Source of the DNA: Bacteroides clarus YIT 12056
GTDB taxonomy: Bacteria > Bacteroidota > Bacteroidia > Bacteroidales > Bacteroidaceae
Assembly: GCF_900129655.1 (NCBI RefSeq)
Contig: NZ_FQWK01000011.1
Span: 1 to 44,181, forward strand
Reading direction: 5' to 3'
DNA length: 44,181 bases
Below, piece after piece: positions 31,055 to 39,744 of the stretch. The translations under genes were made by a program, and so were the position numbers. The notes under the pieces are model-generated. The model saw nothing but the letters and a program-made list of their open reading frames with translations. It was not told the DNA's origin and ran no database searches. The first letter of the stretch is position 1, and each line of letters opens with the position of its first letter.

Positions 31055-31618
31055 ATGAGTATCAATGATATAATAAACAGTATTTATGAACTACCACAAG
31101 TATCTCTTAACACCTTAATTCGTTTGGTGTCAGAGGTTGAGTATCCTAAACATTTTCATTTGTTTTTAGAAAACAGAAAAGGAACTAAATCTTATTTTGT
31201 AAAAAAAGGAATAGTAAGGGCATATACCCATAAAGATGATAAGGATATTACATTTTGGCTTGGTCAAGAAGGTGATTTAATATTTCCGTTGCAGACTCTT
31301 TTTGCGGGTTTAGGAGAATACACTAATGTAGAGCTATTAGAAGATTGTGTTTTATATGAAATTGACTTAGAACAATTACAATCTTTGTACTACACTGATA
31401 TACATATTGCGAACTGGGGACGTAAATATGCAGAATATGCTTGCATAAAATCAGAGAAGTTGTTTATAGCCCGACAATTTAAGACATCTTTAGAAAGGTA
31501 TCAAGAACTTATAAACGAATATCCCAGTATAACACAACGTGTTCAATTAGGTATAGTAGCATCTTATTTAGGTATTTCCCAAGTTAATTTGAGCCGTATT
31601 CGAGCCCAAATAAAGTGA
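31055..31618 (+). CDS. Crp/Fnr-family regulator
   Basis: The 187-residue protein has a cyclic-nucleotide-binding-like barrel (about 20-115, with KSYFVKKGIVRAYTHKDDKDITFWLGQEGDLIFPL) and a short C-terminal winged helix (RVQLGIVASYLGISQVNLSRIRAQIK). The cAMP-contacting residues of true Crp are not evident, and no Cys cluster for an iron-sulfur centre is present, so the signal is unknown. The SMR pump gene follows after 91 bases, and control of that pump is the simplest guess. It is AT-rich compared with the chromosome. Confidence 0.85.
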   Translation: MSINDIINSIYELPQVSLNTLIRLVSEVEYPKHFHLFLENRKGTKSYFVKKGIVRAYTHKDDKDITFWLGQEGDLIFPLQTLFAGLGEYTNVELLEDCVLYEIDLEQLQSLYYTDIHIANWGRKYAEYACIKSEKLFIARQFKTSLERYQELINEYPSITQRVQLGIVASYLGISQVNLSRIRAQIK

Positions 31619-31709
31619 ATAATTTATCAAATGTAAAACGCTTTTTTAAAACATGTAAAAAAGAAATAACCTGCAAATAGCGAACTTTGCGCTCAAAAAA
31701 ATAAAAACG

Positions 31710-32036
31710 ATGAATTGGTTGCTTTTAGTTTTATCGGGGTGCATTGAACTCGCTTTTACGTTTTGCTTGGGAAAAGTAAGCAAGAGTATGGGATTGGAGA
31801 AAGGGTTATGGTGTTTAGGAACTGTTAGTGCTATTGCATTAAGCCTATTTATTATAACTAAAGTTCTCAAAACATTACCAATAGGTACAGCCTATGCCGT
31901 TTGGACTGGGATAGGTGCAGTTGGGACAGTGTTAATGGGTATTATCTTCTTTAAGGAACCTGTAAGTTTTGGAAGATTGTTTTTTATATTTACATTAATA
32001 GCTTCTATTATAGGTTTAAAAGTAGTATCTGCTTAA
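31710..32036 (+). CDS. Small multidrug resistance (SMR) efflux protein
   Basis: The 108-residue protein has four membrane helices. The essential membrane Glu (Glu13 in LSGCIELAFTF, equivalent to EmrE Glu14) and the AYAVWTGIGAVGTVLMG segment are present. SMR dimers exchange protons for cationic compounds such as quaternary ammonium, or for guanidinium in another subgroup; which one applies here is open. It is cargo of the tRNA-Lys element, next to a regulator. Confidence 0.9.
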   Translation: MNWLLLVLSGCIELAFTFCLGKVSKSMGLEKGLWCLGTVSAIALSLFIITKVLKTLPIGTAYAVWTGIGAVGTVLMGIIFFKEPVSFGRLFFIFTLIASIIGLKVVSA

Positions 32037-32128
32037 AAAATAAAATTTTAATAGTACATTTTATAACTAAATGAGCATTGTTTTTATTCATCAGTGCTCA
32101 TTTTATTTGCTAAATAAGAAGGTTGTAA

Positions 32129-32977
32129 ATGAAAGAAAGGATAAGGCAGATATTATTGGATATTGATTCAGAGATTGATGAAATAGACTTCTATGGTTAT
32201 GATATTATTTCAATTTCTCTTTCGATGGCGCACCGTTTACGGGTTATCCTTAATGACCTAAGAGAAGAACTACAAAATTATGTTTTTTCAACTAAGGAGG
32301 ATGAAATATTATTTTTTAAGGCACAAAAACCGGAAATACTTGGGCGGTTGTTGTATTTTCATAAAATATACCGTATAGAAACGCAATGTCCTAATGGTAG
32401 TAATGAAGCCGTTAAAAGCTATCTTAATAAGGAACTGGACAATCTGACCTATTTCTTCAATAGGAATTTAGATTTTTATCAGTATTATCGTTCACATTCA
32501 ACCGTATATGATGAATACTATTTTGTTCGTGGAAAAGCTGATTTAAGATTATGTACGGATAGCGCACAACTTGACAAAGACCCAAATTTCTCAACTGGAT
32601 ATGATTACAAGGTCGCAAAAATTATAGCCAATGAGATGTTACGTATTTATTTAAATAAGAGGTTAGTTAAACTGGAAACCGATAATCTTGTAGAAGATAA
32701 CCTGCAAAAAGGCACGAAATATCCTTTTCGTTTTACGGGTAAAAAAGTTTTTCTTATAGAATTGGGTTATTCTCTTGTTTCTTCGGGGGACATTAACAAT
32801 GGAAATGTGGAAATTAAAGAAATAATGAACTTTCTCGGCACAGTGTTTCAAGTGGAATTAGGGGATTATTATGCTGCTTATATTGCCATGAAAGAACGGA
32901 AGAAAGACCGAACGGCATATCTTACCCGTTTGCAAGATTGTCTGATTAAGCGTATGGACGAAGATGATAGCAAATAA
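32129..32977 (+). CDS. rteC: RteC-family element regulator
   Basis: The 282-residue protein matches RteC, which in CTnDOT activates excision genes. Visible family segments are FFKAQKPEILGRLLYFHKIY, YFFNRNLDFYQYYRS, DEYYFVRGK and FSTGYDYKVAKIIANEML. The RteA/RteB two-component partners and the exc genes of CTnDOT are absent. The gene lies 92 bases after the SMR gene. In this reduced element its targets may be the nearby integrase region or another resident element. Confidence 0.85.
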   Translation: MKERIRQILLDIDSEIDEIDFYGYDIISISLSMAHRLRVILNDLREELQNYVFSTKEDEILFFKAQKPEILGRLLYFHKIYRIETQCPNGSNEAVKSYLNKELDNLTYFFNRNLDFYQYYRSHSTVYDEYYFVRGKADLRLCTDSAQLDKDPNFSTGYDYKVAKIIANEMLRIYLNKRLVKLETDNLVEDNLQKGTKYPFRFTGKKVFLIELGYSLVSSGDINNGNVEIKEIMNFLGTVFQVELGDYYAAYIAMKERKKDRTAYLTRLQDCLIKRMDEDDSK

Positions 32978-33349
32978 TATTTTTTTCTTTTCGCAAGTAA
33001 TTATGTTCTTGCAATAAATAAACTATTCAGTATTTCAATTAATATTGAATGGCTTATTGTTTTCATTCAATCTTGCCATATTGAAATCTTGCTTTCAATC
33101 AATCAAGCTATCAATACTTCAATAAAACAAGATTGCAGGATTGCAAAATAAACTCATCGGTCGGGGAGCGCCCAGCGGCAAGGGGCGGGACCACCCGTCC
33201 CGACGAGCGAAAAATCTTTAGTTAGGGAATGTTTTTCTTTTACTGGCAACACGACTTCGGAGTGAATTTGCCCAAGGTGTTTTGTGGCACGGAAAACGGT
33301 TCTATGTGCCATAGAACACACCTTGCTGTTATCTGACGATAACATGATT
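32978..33349. other. Repeat-rich gap with GC-rich palindromes between rteC and the integrase
   Basis: The left half repeats short CAATCTTGC/GCAAGATTG-like words. The right half contains a GC-rich island with CGGGAC/GTCCCG (33186-33202) and a perfect GTTCTATG/CATAGAAC dyad (33299-33317). A 63-codon frame on the minus strand (33154-33345) starts four bases after the integrase stop, but its protein (with GTGGPAPCRWALPDR) matches nothing I know. The island may be a transfer origin or a recombinase or regulator site. Confidence 0.4.
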
Positions 33350-34576
33350 TCATCGGCTGGCAGTCCGGTGTGTAGCGTCCAACTTTTGAGCTAACATTTC
33401 CATATCGTTACTGACCTTCAAATCGGTAATCCTCGCATAAATTTGAGTGGTTCTGATATTGGTATGTCCCAAAATCTTAGATACCGTTTCAATGGGAACA
33501 CCATTGGAAAGCAGCACCGAAGTCGCACAAGAATGCCTTGCGACATGATAGGTCAAGTTCTTTTCAATTCCGCAAATGGCTGCGATTTCTTTTAGGTAAT
33601 CATTCATTTTCTGATTGCTGATAACTGGTAAAATCTTACCGTTTGGCAATTTATCTTTGTACTTTTCCAATATGGCTTTTGGTATATCCAGCAATCGGAC
33701 GGTAGATGTAACATTTGTTTTGTGTCTTTTCCGTATAATCCACAAATTACCGTCAAATCCGGTACGAATGTCCTCCTGCCTTAACTCGCATACATCAATG
33801 TAGGAAAGTGCCGTATAGCAGCTAAAAATGAACAAATCACGTACTTGTTCCAGTCGCTTGGTGCAGAACTTGTGATTGTAAATAGCGGTAATTTCTTCCA
33901 TAGTCAGATAATCCCTATCGGTACGTTCAAATTTTACCCGATAAGACCCGAAAGGGTCGGCAGTCACCAAACCCGTATTCTTGGCAAAGTTTACCACTGT
34001 GCGAAAGCGTTGTACGAACTTCATAGCCGTATTATGGCTACATCCGTAGTTGTTCTTGATATACAGCAGGAAATCTTCAATGAATACCACATTTATATCT
34101 TTTATGAGCATGTCGGAAACGGAGTACTTGAACTTCATAAACTCGATAAGCCGTTTCTTTGTCAGTTCATAACGTGAATAGGTTTTGTCTGTGGTATTCA
34201 TTTTGACCTTTTGTAAATACTGCTCGTTGTGCTGTTTGAAGAACTCTATCAAAGTCCGTTCTCTTGCTATCTTGCCTAAAAAAGCGTTCTTTACCAGTTC
34301 TGCGGTTACATATCCGTCTTGCGCCATTAACGCATGGTAATGTTGATGAACTGTGCTGCGAATACTTTCCAGCATGGAATTGATGTGTACGGCTTCTGCG
34401 GTTCTGCCGGAAGCCTTGCCTAATTTCACGCTCCAGTGAGCCGGATTTATTTCCAGCTTGGTGTTAAACTGGGCTACAACTTGGTCAATAGTGATACGTG
34501 CGATAATCGGTGCGTTACCATTCTTCTTTACTGCATTTCGTTTGACGAAATAGAGTAGCTTAAAAGTACTTCTCAT
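33350..34576 (-). CDS. Tyrosine recombinase (integrase), IntDOT-like
   Basis: The 408-residue protein has an arm-binding domain (1-90), a SAM-like core-binding domain (about 105-205) and a catalytic domain with Arg in HVARHSCATSVLL, His in KILGHTN and the nucleophile Tyr in TTQIYARI. The first catalytic Arg is Ser (CYTALSYIDV), as known for IntDOT, so this is a family trait and not damage. The gene lies 270 bases from the tRNA-Lys gene that it presumably uses as target. The gap 34577-34846 has the tRNA terminator and no gene. Confidence 0.92.
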   Translation of the reverse strand: MRSTFKLLYFVKRNAVKKNGNAPIIARITIDQVVAQFNTKLEINPAHWSVKLGKASGRTAEAVHINSMLESIRSTVHQHYHALMAQDGYVTAELVKNAFLGKIARERTLIEFFKQHNEQYLQKVKMNTTDKTYSRYELTKKRLIEFMKFKYSVSDMLIKDINVVFIEDFLLYIKNNYGCSHNTAMKFVQRFRTVVNFAKNTGLVTADPFGSYRVKFERTDRDYLTMEEITAIYNHKFCTKRLEQVRDLFIFSCYTALSYIDVCELRQEDIRTGFDGNLWIIRKRHKTNVTSTVRLLDIPKAILEKYKDKLPNGKILPVISNQKMNDYLKEIAAICGIEKNLTYHVARHSCATSVLLSNGVPIETVSKILGHTNIRTTQIYARITDLKVSNDMEMLAQKLDATHRTASR

Positions 34577-34772
34577 AATCTCTTTTTTTAGTTACAAACT
34601 TAAATTGATAAACTGAAAATGAGATATTTGCAGTACGGACAAATCAAGACAACAAACCGCCAATTTTGGACATTCCGTGACCTAAAATCTTAGAGGGTGG
34701 ACAGGTCACGAATTGGTCACGAAAGTGTGTCTTTTTGTGACCTTTTCGTGTCTTAGGTCACAGACATTATAC

Positions 34773-34810
34773 AAAGAAAAACTCCTACAATACCTTGATG
34801 TTGTAGGAGT
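34773..34810 (-). terminator. Terminator of tRNA-Lys
   Basis: ACTCCTACAA (34781-34790) and TTGTAGGAGT (34801-34810) form a perfect 10 bp stem; on the minus strand it is followed by TTTTTCTTT. It lies about 36 bases past the tRNA 3' end and appears to be supplied by the integrated element. Confidence 0.85.
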
Positions 34811-34846
34811 TGTACATTTACTGTCCATTTCTGTCCAGCGTTTCAG

Positions 34847-34919
34847 TGATCCGCTTGGGGCTCGAACCCAAGACCCCAACATTAAAAGTGTTGTGCTCTA
34901 CCTGCTGAGCTAGCGAATC
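34847..34919 (-). tRNA. tRNA-Lys(UUU)
   Basis: The 73-base gene folds as a standard tRNA: acceptor GATTCGC/GCGGATC with one G-U pair and discriminator A, D arm with AGCTCAGCAGGTAGAGC, anticodon stem CAACA/TGTTG around the loop CTTTTAA (anticodon TTT), and T arm TTGGG-TTCGAGC-CCCAA. CCA is not encoded. A promoter (34946-34976) and a terminator (34781-34810) frame it. Its 3' end is the likely integration target of the element at 30695-34854. Confidence 0.96.
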
Positions 34920-34945
34920 AATCCTTTATTGCTGTTAAGCGGGTG

Positions 34946-34976
34946 CAAAGATAGAGACTTTTTTGGAAGTTGCAAA
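34946..34976 (-). promoter_or_regulatory. Promoter of tRNA-Lys
   Basis: On the minus strand TTTG (34973-34976 in reverse), a 19 bp spacer and TATCTTTG (34946-34953) match the consensus; the tRNA 5' end follows about 27 bases later. Confidence 0.85.
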
Positions 34977-34995
34977 AGATTTTCGCTTTTTTTCT

Positions 34996-35003
34996 TATCT
35001 TTG
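34996..35003 (+). promoter_or_regulatory. -7 element of the ABC-F gene
   Basis: TATCTTTG on the plus strand lies about 80 bases before the ATG at 35084 and is divergent from the tRNA promoter. The -33 match is poor. The leader would include heptamer array G. Confidence 0.5.
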
Positions 35004-35047
35004 TACCGGAATTTCGTGTGTAAGAGTCTTATATCACATCTCGGACA

Positions 35048-35082
35048 TTATATTTTATATTTCATACTTTATACTTAAATTA
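35048..35082. repeat. Heptamer array G before ettA
   Basis: TTATATT, TTATATT, TCATACT, TTATACT and a weaker TAAATTA follow in 7 bp phase, the same unit type as array C. The clear part ends eight bases before the ATG at 35084, the same placement as array C before cydA. Confidence 0.75.
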
Positions 35083-35083
35083 C

Positions 35084-36781
35084 ATGGCAACAGTAGACGA
35101 TAAGAAAATTATCTTTTCTATGGTAGGGCTGAACAAGACCATTCAGCAGAACAACAAGCAGGTGTTGAAGAACATCTACCTCTCGTTCTTCTATGGAGCG
35201 AAAATCGGTATCATCGGTCTGAACGGTTCGGGTAAATCGACCTTGCTGAAGATTATCGCCGGCTTGGATAAATCCTATCAGGGCGAAGTGGTGTTCTCGC
35301 CCGGATATTCGGTGGGATACTTGGCGCAGGAGCCTTACCTCGATCCCACAAAGACAGTAAAAGAAGTGGTAATGGAAGGCGTACAGCCCATTGTGGACGC
35401 ATTGGCGGAGTACGAGGAAATCAATCAGAAGTTCGGCCTGCCCGAATACTACGAAGACCAGGACAAGATGGACAAGCTCTTCACCCGTCAGGCAGAGTTG
35501 CAGGACATCATCGACGCTACCGATGCATGGAACCTCGACAGCAAGCTGGAGCGCGCCATGGATGCACTCCGCTGTCCGCCCGAAGACCAGTCGGTAGAGC
35601 ATCTTTCCGGTGGTGAACGCCGTCGTGTGGCACTCTGTCGCCTGTTGCTCCAGAAGCCCGACGTATTGCTCCTCGACGAGCCTACCAACCACCTCGACGC
35701 CGAATCCATCGACTGGCTGGAACAGCACTTGCAGCAGTACGAAGGTACGGTAATCGCCGTTACCCACGACCGTTACTTCCTCGACCATGTGGCAGGCTGG
35801 ATTCTCGAGCTCGACCGTGGCGAAGGCATCCCCTGGAAGGGCAACTACTCCAGCTGGCTCGACCAGAAGACCAAGCGTATGGAGCAGGAAGAAAAGACCG
35901 CCAGCAAACGCCGCAAGACGCTGGAACGCGAGCTGGAATGGGTGCGTATGGCTCCCAAAGCCCGTCAGGCAAAGGGAAAAGCCCGTTTGAACTCCTACGA
36001 CAAACTGCTGAACGAGGATGTGAAGGAGAAAGAGGAAAAACTCGAAATCTTCATCCCCAACGGTCCCCGTCTGGGCAACAAGGTTATCGAAGCCAAGCAC
36101 GTGGCAAAAGCGTTTGGCGACAAGCTCCTGTTCGACGACCTCAACTTCATGCTGCCGCCTAACGGTATCGTGGGTATCATCGGCCCCAACGGTGCGGGTA
36201 AAACCACTCTCTTCCGCCTTATCATGGGCTTGGAGACTCCCGACAGCGGCGAATTCGAAGTAGGAGAGACCGTAAAAGTGGCCTACGTAGACCAGCAGCA
36301 TAAGGACATCGACCCCAACAAGAGCGTCTATCAGGTAATCTCCGGCGGTAACGACCTCATCCGTATGGGCGGACGCGACATCAACGCGCGTGCCTACCTG
36401 TCGCGCTTCAACTTCTCCGGAGCCGACCAGGAAAAGCTTTGCGGCGTGCTCTCCGGTGGTGAGCGCAACCGTCTTCACCTGGCTCTCTGCCTCAAGGAAG
36501 AAGGCAATGTGCTGCTCCTCGACGAGCCTACCAATGATATCGACGTCAATACGCTGCGCGCTCTCGAAGAGGGTCTTGAGGACTTTGCCGGATGCGCTGT
36601 GGTCATCAGCCACGACCGTTGGTTCCTCGACCGTATCTGTACGCACATCCTCGCGTTTGAAGGCGACTCCAATGTGTTCTTCTTCGAAGGCTCTTATTCG
36701 GAGTATGAAGAAAACAAATTGAAACGTTTGGGCAGAGAAGAGCCTACTCGCGTGCGATATAGAAAATTAATGAATGATTGA
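35084..36781 (+). CDS. ettA: ABC-F protein, energy-dependent translational throttle EttA
   Basis: The 565-residue cytosolic protein has two ABC ATPase domains and no membrane helices: Walker A GLNGSGKST and GPNGAGKTT, signatures LSGGERRRVALCR and LSGGERNRLHLAL, Walker B LLLDEPTNHLD and LLLDEPTNDID. The linker (about 245-330) carries charged helices. The second pair with NDID and the overall layout fit EttA, which binds the ribosomal E site and gates early elongation according to the ATP/ADP ratio. A terminator follows. Confidence 0.93.
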   Translation: MATVDDKKIIFSMVGLNKTIQQNNKQVLKNIYLSFFYGAKIGIIGLNGSGKSTLLKIIAGLDKSYQGEVVFSPGYSVGYLAQEPYLDPTKTVKEVVMEGVQPIVDALAEYEEINQKFGLPEYYEDQDKMDKLFTRQAELQDIIDATDAWNLDSKLERAMDALRCPPEDQSVEHLSGGERRRVALCRLLLQKPDVLLLDEPTNHLDAESIDWLEQHLQQYEGTVIAVTHDRYFLDHVAGWILELDRGEGIPWKGNYSSWLDQKTKRMEQEEKTASKRRKTLERELEWVRMAPKARQAKGKARLNSYDKLLNEDVKEKEEKLEIFIPNGPRLGNKVIEAKHVAKAFGDKLLFDDLNFMLPPNGIVGIIGPNGAGKTTLFRLIMGLETPDSGEFEVGETVKVAYVDQQHKDIDPNKSVYQVISGGNDLIRMGGRDINARAYLSRFNFSGADQEKLCGVLSGGERNRLHLALCLKEEGNVLLLDEPTNDIDVNTLRALEEGLEDFAGCAVVISHDRWFLDRICTHILAFEGDSNVFFFEGSYSEYEENKLKRLGREEPTRVRYRKLMND

Positions 36782-36830
36782 TATTAGATTTTAATCTGAA
36801 AGCATATACGTCACATTTGTGACAAAAAGA

Positions 36831-36863
36831 AAGCTCCGCGGGAAACTTGCGGAGCTTTTTTAT
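36831..36863 (+). terminator. Intrinsic terminator of ettA
   Basis: AAGCTCCGC (36831-36839) and GCGGAGCTT (36849-36857) form a perfect 9 bp stem, followed by TTTTTATTT. A GTCACA/TGTGAC palindrome lies just upstream (36810-36823). Confidence 0.92.
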
Positions 36864-36939
36864 TTAAGATGTTTTCAAAAAAGTTTAGCAGCCTTAAAAA
36901 ATGTAGCATAATAGTAATGTATATATAGCTAAATAATAT

Positions 36940-36947
36940 TATATTTG
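36940..36947 (+). promoter_or_regulatory. -7 element of the TonB receptor/nuclease operon
   Basis: TATATTTG lies 59 bases before the ATG at 37006. No TTTG is found at 19-21 bp upstream, so it may need an activator. Confidence 0.5.
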
Positions 36948-37005
36948 CGATTCATGAATGTTTTTAAATATTAATTAACACTATCTATTAACTAAAAGCG
37001 GAATT

Positions 37006-39720
37006 ATGAGAAAACATCTAATTCAATTCCTGTTGGTGGCTGTGCTGTCGGCTTGTAGTGCCGTTGCATGGTCTCAAACTACAGTAAGAGGTCAGCTTGT
37101 CGATGCTGAAACAGGCGAGCCTTTGGTCGGTGCTGCCGTTATGGTAGAGGGCACTACTCAGGGGTCGGTGACCGACATTGACGGTTATTTCAAGCAAGGC
37201 GTTGCTTCGAATGCTACATTATTGTTTAAATACATGGGTTATAAAGACCTGAAGAAGAAAGTTACGCAGAAGGGCGCTTCTGTAAATTTGGGTATTATCC
37301 AAATGAAACCCGATGCTGTGATGCTGAAAGATGTGGTGATTACTTCATCCGTAGCGGTAGCGCGTAAAACACCGGTCGCTTTATCCACGGTAGATCCGGT
37401 ATTTATTGAAGAGAAATTGGGAACTCAGGAGTTTCCGGAATTATTGAAATCCACTCCGGGCGTGCATGCCAACAAGCAAGGCGGTGGTTTTGGAGATTCC
37501 GAAATTTATATGCGCGGTTTTGATAATAGTAACATCGCTATGATGGTAAATGGCGTACCTATGAACGATATGGAGTGGGGCGGCGTTTACTGGTCTAACT
37601 GGGCGGGACTTAGTGACGTAGCCCGCAGCATACAGACGCAGCGCGGTTTGGGTGCAAGTAAAGTGTCGGCTCCTTCTGTGGGCGGTACCATTAATATCGT
37701 AACCCGCAATTTGGATGCAAAGAAAGGCGGCTTTCTTTCTTACGGAATGGGAAATGACGGAATGAATAAAATCCTATTTTCGGTTTCTTCCGGAATAACC
37801 AAGAACGGTTGGGCATTCACCCTTATGGGGGGTAAGAACTGGGGTAACGGTTATATCCAGGGTACGGCGTTCGAAGGTTACAACTGGTTTGCCAGCATTT
37901 CCAAACGCATCAATGAAGAGCATCAACTTACGCTTACCGCATTCGGTGCTCCGCAGTGGCATGACCAACGTAATTCCTCTTACGGCGGTTTGACTATTGC
38001 CGACTGGAAAATGGTAGAGACTGTTTATGGTGTGAAAGACCATAAATATAATCCTACCTTCGGTTATCGTTCTAACGGTGAGTCATATAACTCTTATCGC
38101 AACTCTTATCACAAGCCACTCATCAGTTTAAATCACCAATGGCAGATTAACTCCAAATCTTCGCTCAGTACTTCGCTTTACGTGTCATTGGGTCGCGGTT
38201 CCGGTTTCTCCGGCCAAGGAAATACAGAGTTCTCCCCTTATTCATACACTTCATGGAGAGGAGCTTATAAAGGTACGTTGTACGATACTTTCCGCCGCAG
38301 TGACGGAACATTCGACTATGCTGCCATCGAAGAGATTAACCGTACGAGCGAATACGGTTCCGCATTGATTGCCGCACGTTCCAATAACAGTCACGACTGG
38401 TATGGACTACTCTCTACTTACACCACTAAGATAGGACAATATTTGGACTTCTATGGCGGCATAGACTATCGTTTTTATAAAGGTGTACACCGTAACGAGA
38501 TTTCAGACCTTTTTGGTGGTACATATTATCTTGATTCTGAGCGTGGCAACGTAGATGTCAAGAACAATATTCACGCGGCCGACCCTAATTGGCGCTATCA
38601 GAAATTAGGTGTCGGTGACGTGGTTTTCCGCGATTATGACGGATTTGTAATGCAGGAAGGCGGCTTCTTCCAATTGGAATACAATAAAGACCGTTTGGCT
38701 GCTTTCGTCGCAGGGTCGCTTTCAAACACCGGTTACTGGCGTTACGACCGTTTTTACTACGATAAGGAACACGCCAAGTCCAAAACGGTAAACTTCTTGG
38801 GCTTCACCGCTAAAGGTGGCGCCAATTACAACATTACGGACAACCACAATGTGTTTGCCAATGTAGGTTATATCAGTCGTGCTCCCAAGTACTCATACGG
38901 CGCATTTATGACATCGGACAAGAGTAATATCCTGAACAAGGAAGCCGTGAATGAAAAAGTATTCTCGGCAGAGTTGGGTTATGGTTTCCGTAACACGTGG
39001 CTGACAGCTAATCTGAATCTCTATTACACTCGTTGGATGGACAAAACCATGACAAAGAGTGTGACGCTGGATAATCAGCAGAATGGCAATATCAATATGT
39101 CCGGCCTTGCCGCTTTGCATAAAGGCGCTGAGTTGGATATTAAAATCAGACCTTTCCGGTGGCTGGAACTTACCGGTATGGTTTCTTTAGGCGATTGGAA
39201 GTGGGATAGCGATGCTACGGGATACGTATACGACGAGTTGGGCAATGCCATGACGCAAGCCGGAAAAGTTACCACTCCGGGAGCCGAGGATCATGCCAAG
39301 GCGCACATCAAGATGAATGGTATCCGTGTAGGCGGTTCGGCGCAGACTACGGCAGCCGTAGGCGCCAATGTAAACATTACCAAAGACCTGCGTGTAGGTG
39401 CCGACTGGACTTACTACGGACGTAACTATTCTTACTATGCCGTAGACGGTACAATCCTGACGGTTGGTAAAGAAACTGCGGTAGCGGAACCGTGGAAGAT
39501 TCCTGCTGCCAGTCAGTTGGATATGAACGCTTCGTACCGCTTCAAGTTCGGTAAGCTGAATGCGATTCTGTCCGGTAATGTAAACAATCTGTTGAACTAC
39601 CAGTATATTTCCAAGGCTTGGAACCCCAGTGGCGCAAGTACGGCGGCTACGGCCGATAACGTATATGTATTCTATTCTTTTGGACGTACATATAGCATAA
39701 GATTGAAAGTTAATTTCTAA
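37006..39720 (+). CDS. TonB-dependent outer-membrane receptor
   Basis: The 904-residue protein has a signal peptide (about 1-24), a carboxypeptidase-like regulatory domain (about 26-105, with VRGQLVDAETGEPLVGAAV and GSVTDIDGYF), a plug (about 112-235, with LKSTPGVHANKQGGGFGDSE, IYMRGFDNSNIAMMVNGVPM and SVGGTINIVTR) and a 22-strand-type barrel ending in IRLKVNF. It imports a ligand with energy from TonB. It lacks the SusC-specific gene partner SusD. Instead a large lipoprotein (39745) and a nuclease (42481) follow, so nucleic-acid fragments are the likely ligand; this is inference. Confidence 0.93.
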   Translation: MRKHLIQFLLVAVLSACSAVAWSQTTVRGQLVDAETGEPLVGAAVMVEGTTQGSVTDIDGYFKQGVASNATLLFKYMGYKDLKKKVTQKGASVNLGIIQMKPDAVMLKDVVITSSVAVARKTPVALSTVDPVFIEEKLGTQEFPELLKSTPGVHANKQGGGFGDSEIYMRGFDNSNIAMMVNGVPMNDMEWGGVYWSNWAGLSDVARSIQTQRGLGASKVSAPSVGGTINIVTRNLDAKKGGFLSYGMGNDGMNKILFSVSSGITKNGWAFTLMGGKNWGNGYIQGTAFEGYNWFASISKRINEEHQLTLTAFGAPQWHDQRNSSYGGLTIADWKMVETVYGVKDHKYNPTFGYRSNGESYNSYRNSYHKPLISLNHQWQINSKSSLSTSLYVSLGRGSGFSGQGNTEFSPYSYTSWRGAYKGTLYDTFRRSDGTFDYAAIEEINRTSEYGSALIAARSNNSHDWYGLLSTYTTKIGQYLDFYGGIDYRFYKGVHRNEISDLFGGTYYLDSERGNVDVKNNIHAADPNWRYQKLGVGDVVFRDYDGFVMQEGGFFQLEYNKDRLAAFVAGSLSNTGYWRYDRFYYDKEHAKSKTVNFLGFTAKGGANYNITDNHNVFANVGYISRAPKYSYGAFMTSDKSNILNKEAVNEKVFSAELGYGFRNTWLTANLNLYYTRWMDKTMTKSVTLDNQQNGNINMSGLAALHKGAELDIKIRPFRWLELTGMVSLGDWKWDSDATGYVYDELGNAMTQAGKVTTPGAEDHAKAHIKMNGIRVGGSAQTTAAVGANVNITKDLRVGADWTYYGRNYSYYAVDGTILTVGKETAVAEPWKIPAASQLDMNASYRFKFGKLNAILSGNVNNLLNYQYISKAWNPSGASTAATADNVYVFYSFGRTYSIRLKVNF

Positions 39721-39744
39721 ACCGAAAACAAAGACATTCACAAT

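Larger units (their letters stand above)
30695..34854. mobile_element. Small integrated element in tRNA-Lys
   Basis: The tRNA-Lys gene and a tRNA-like 3' copy flank an AT-rich 4.2 kb segment with an IntDOT-like integrase next to the tRNA, an RteC protein, a Crp/Fnr-type regulator and an SMR pump. These are signs of an element that entered the tRNA 3' end and rebuilt it. No relaxase, coupling protein or replication gene is present, so it may be a deletion derivative of a CTnDOT-like element or need a helper. The boundaries rest on a 9 bp identity plus weaker similarity. Confidence 0.7.

Noticed and set aside
33154..33345. 63-codon frame after the integrase
   Set aside because: Placement is plausible but the sequence crosses two palindromes and a GC-rich island and resembles no known protein; more likely a non-coding site region.
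35075..36646. 523-codon minus-strand frame opposite ettA
   Set aside because: It lies entirely within the ABC-F gene, whose motifs are unambiguous; the frame results from codon bias on the other strand.
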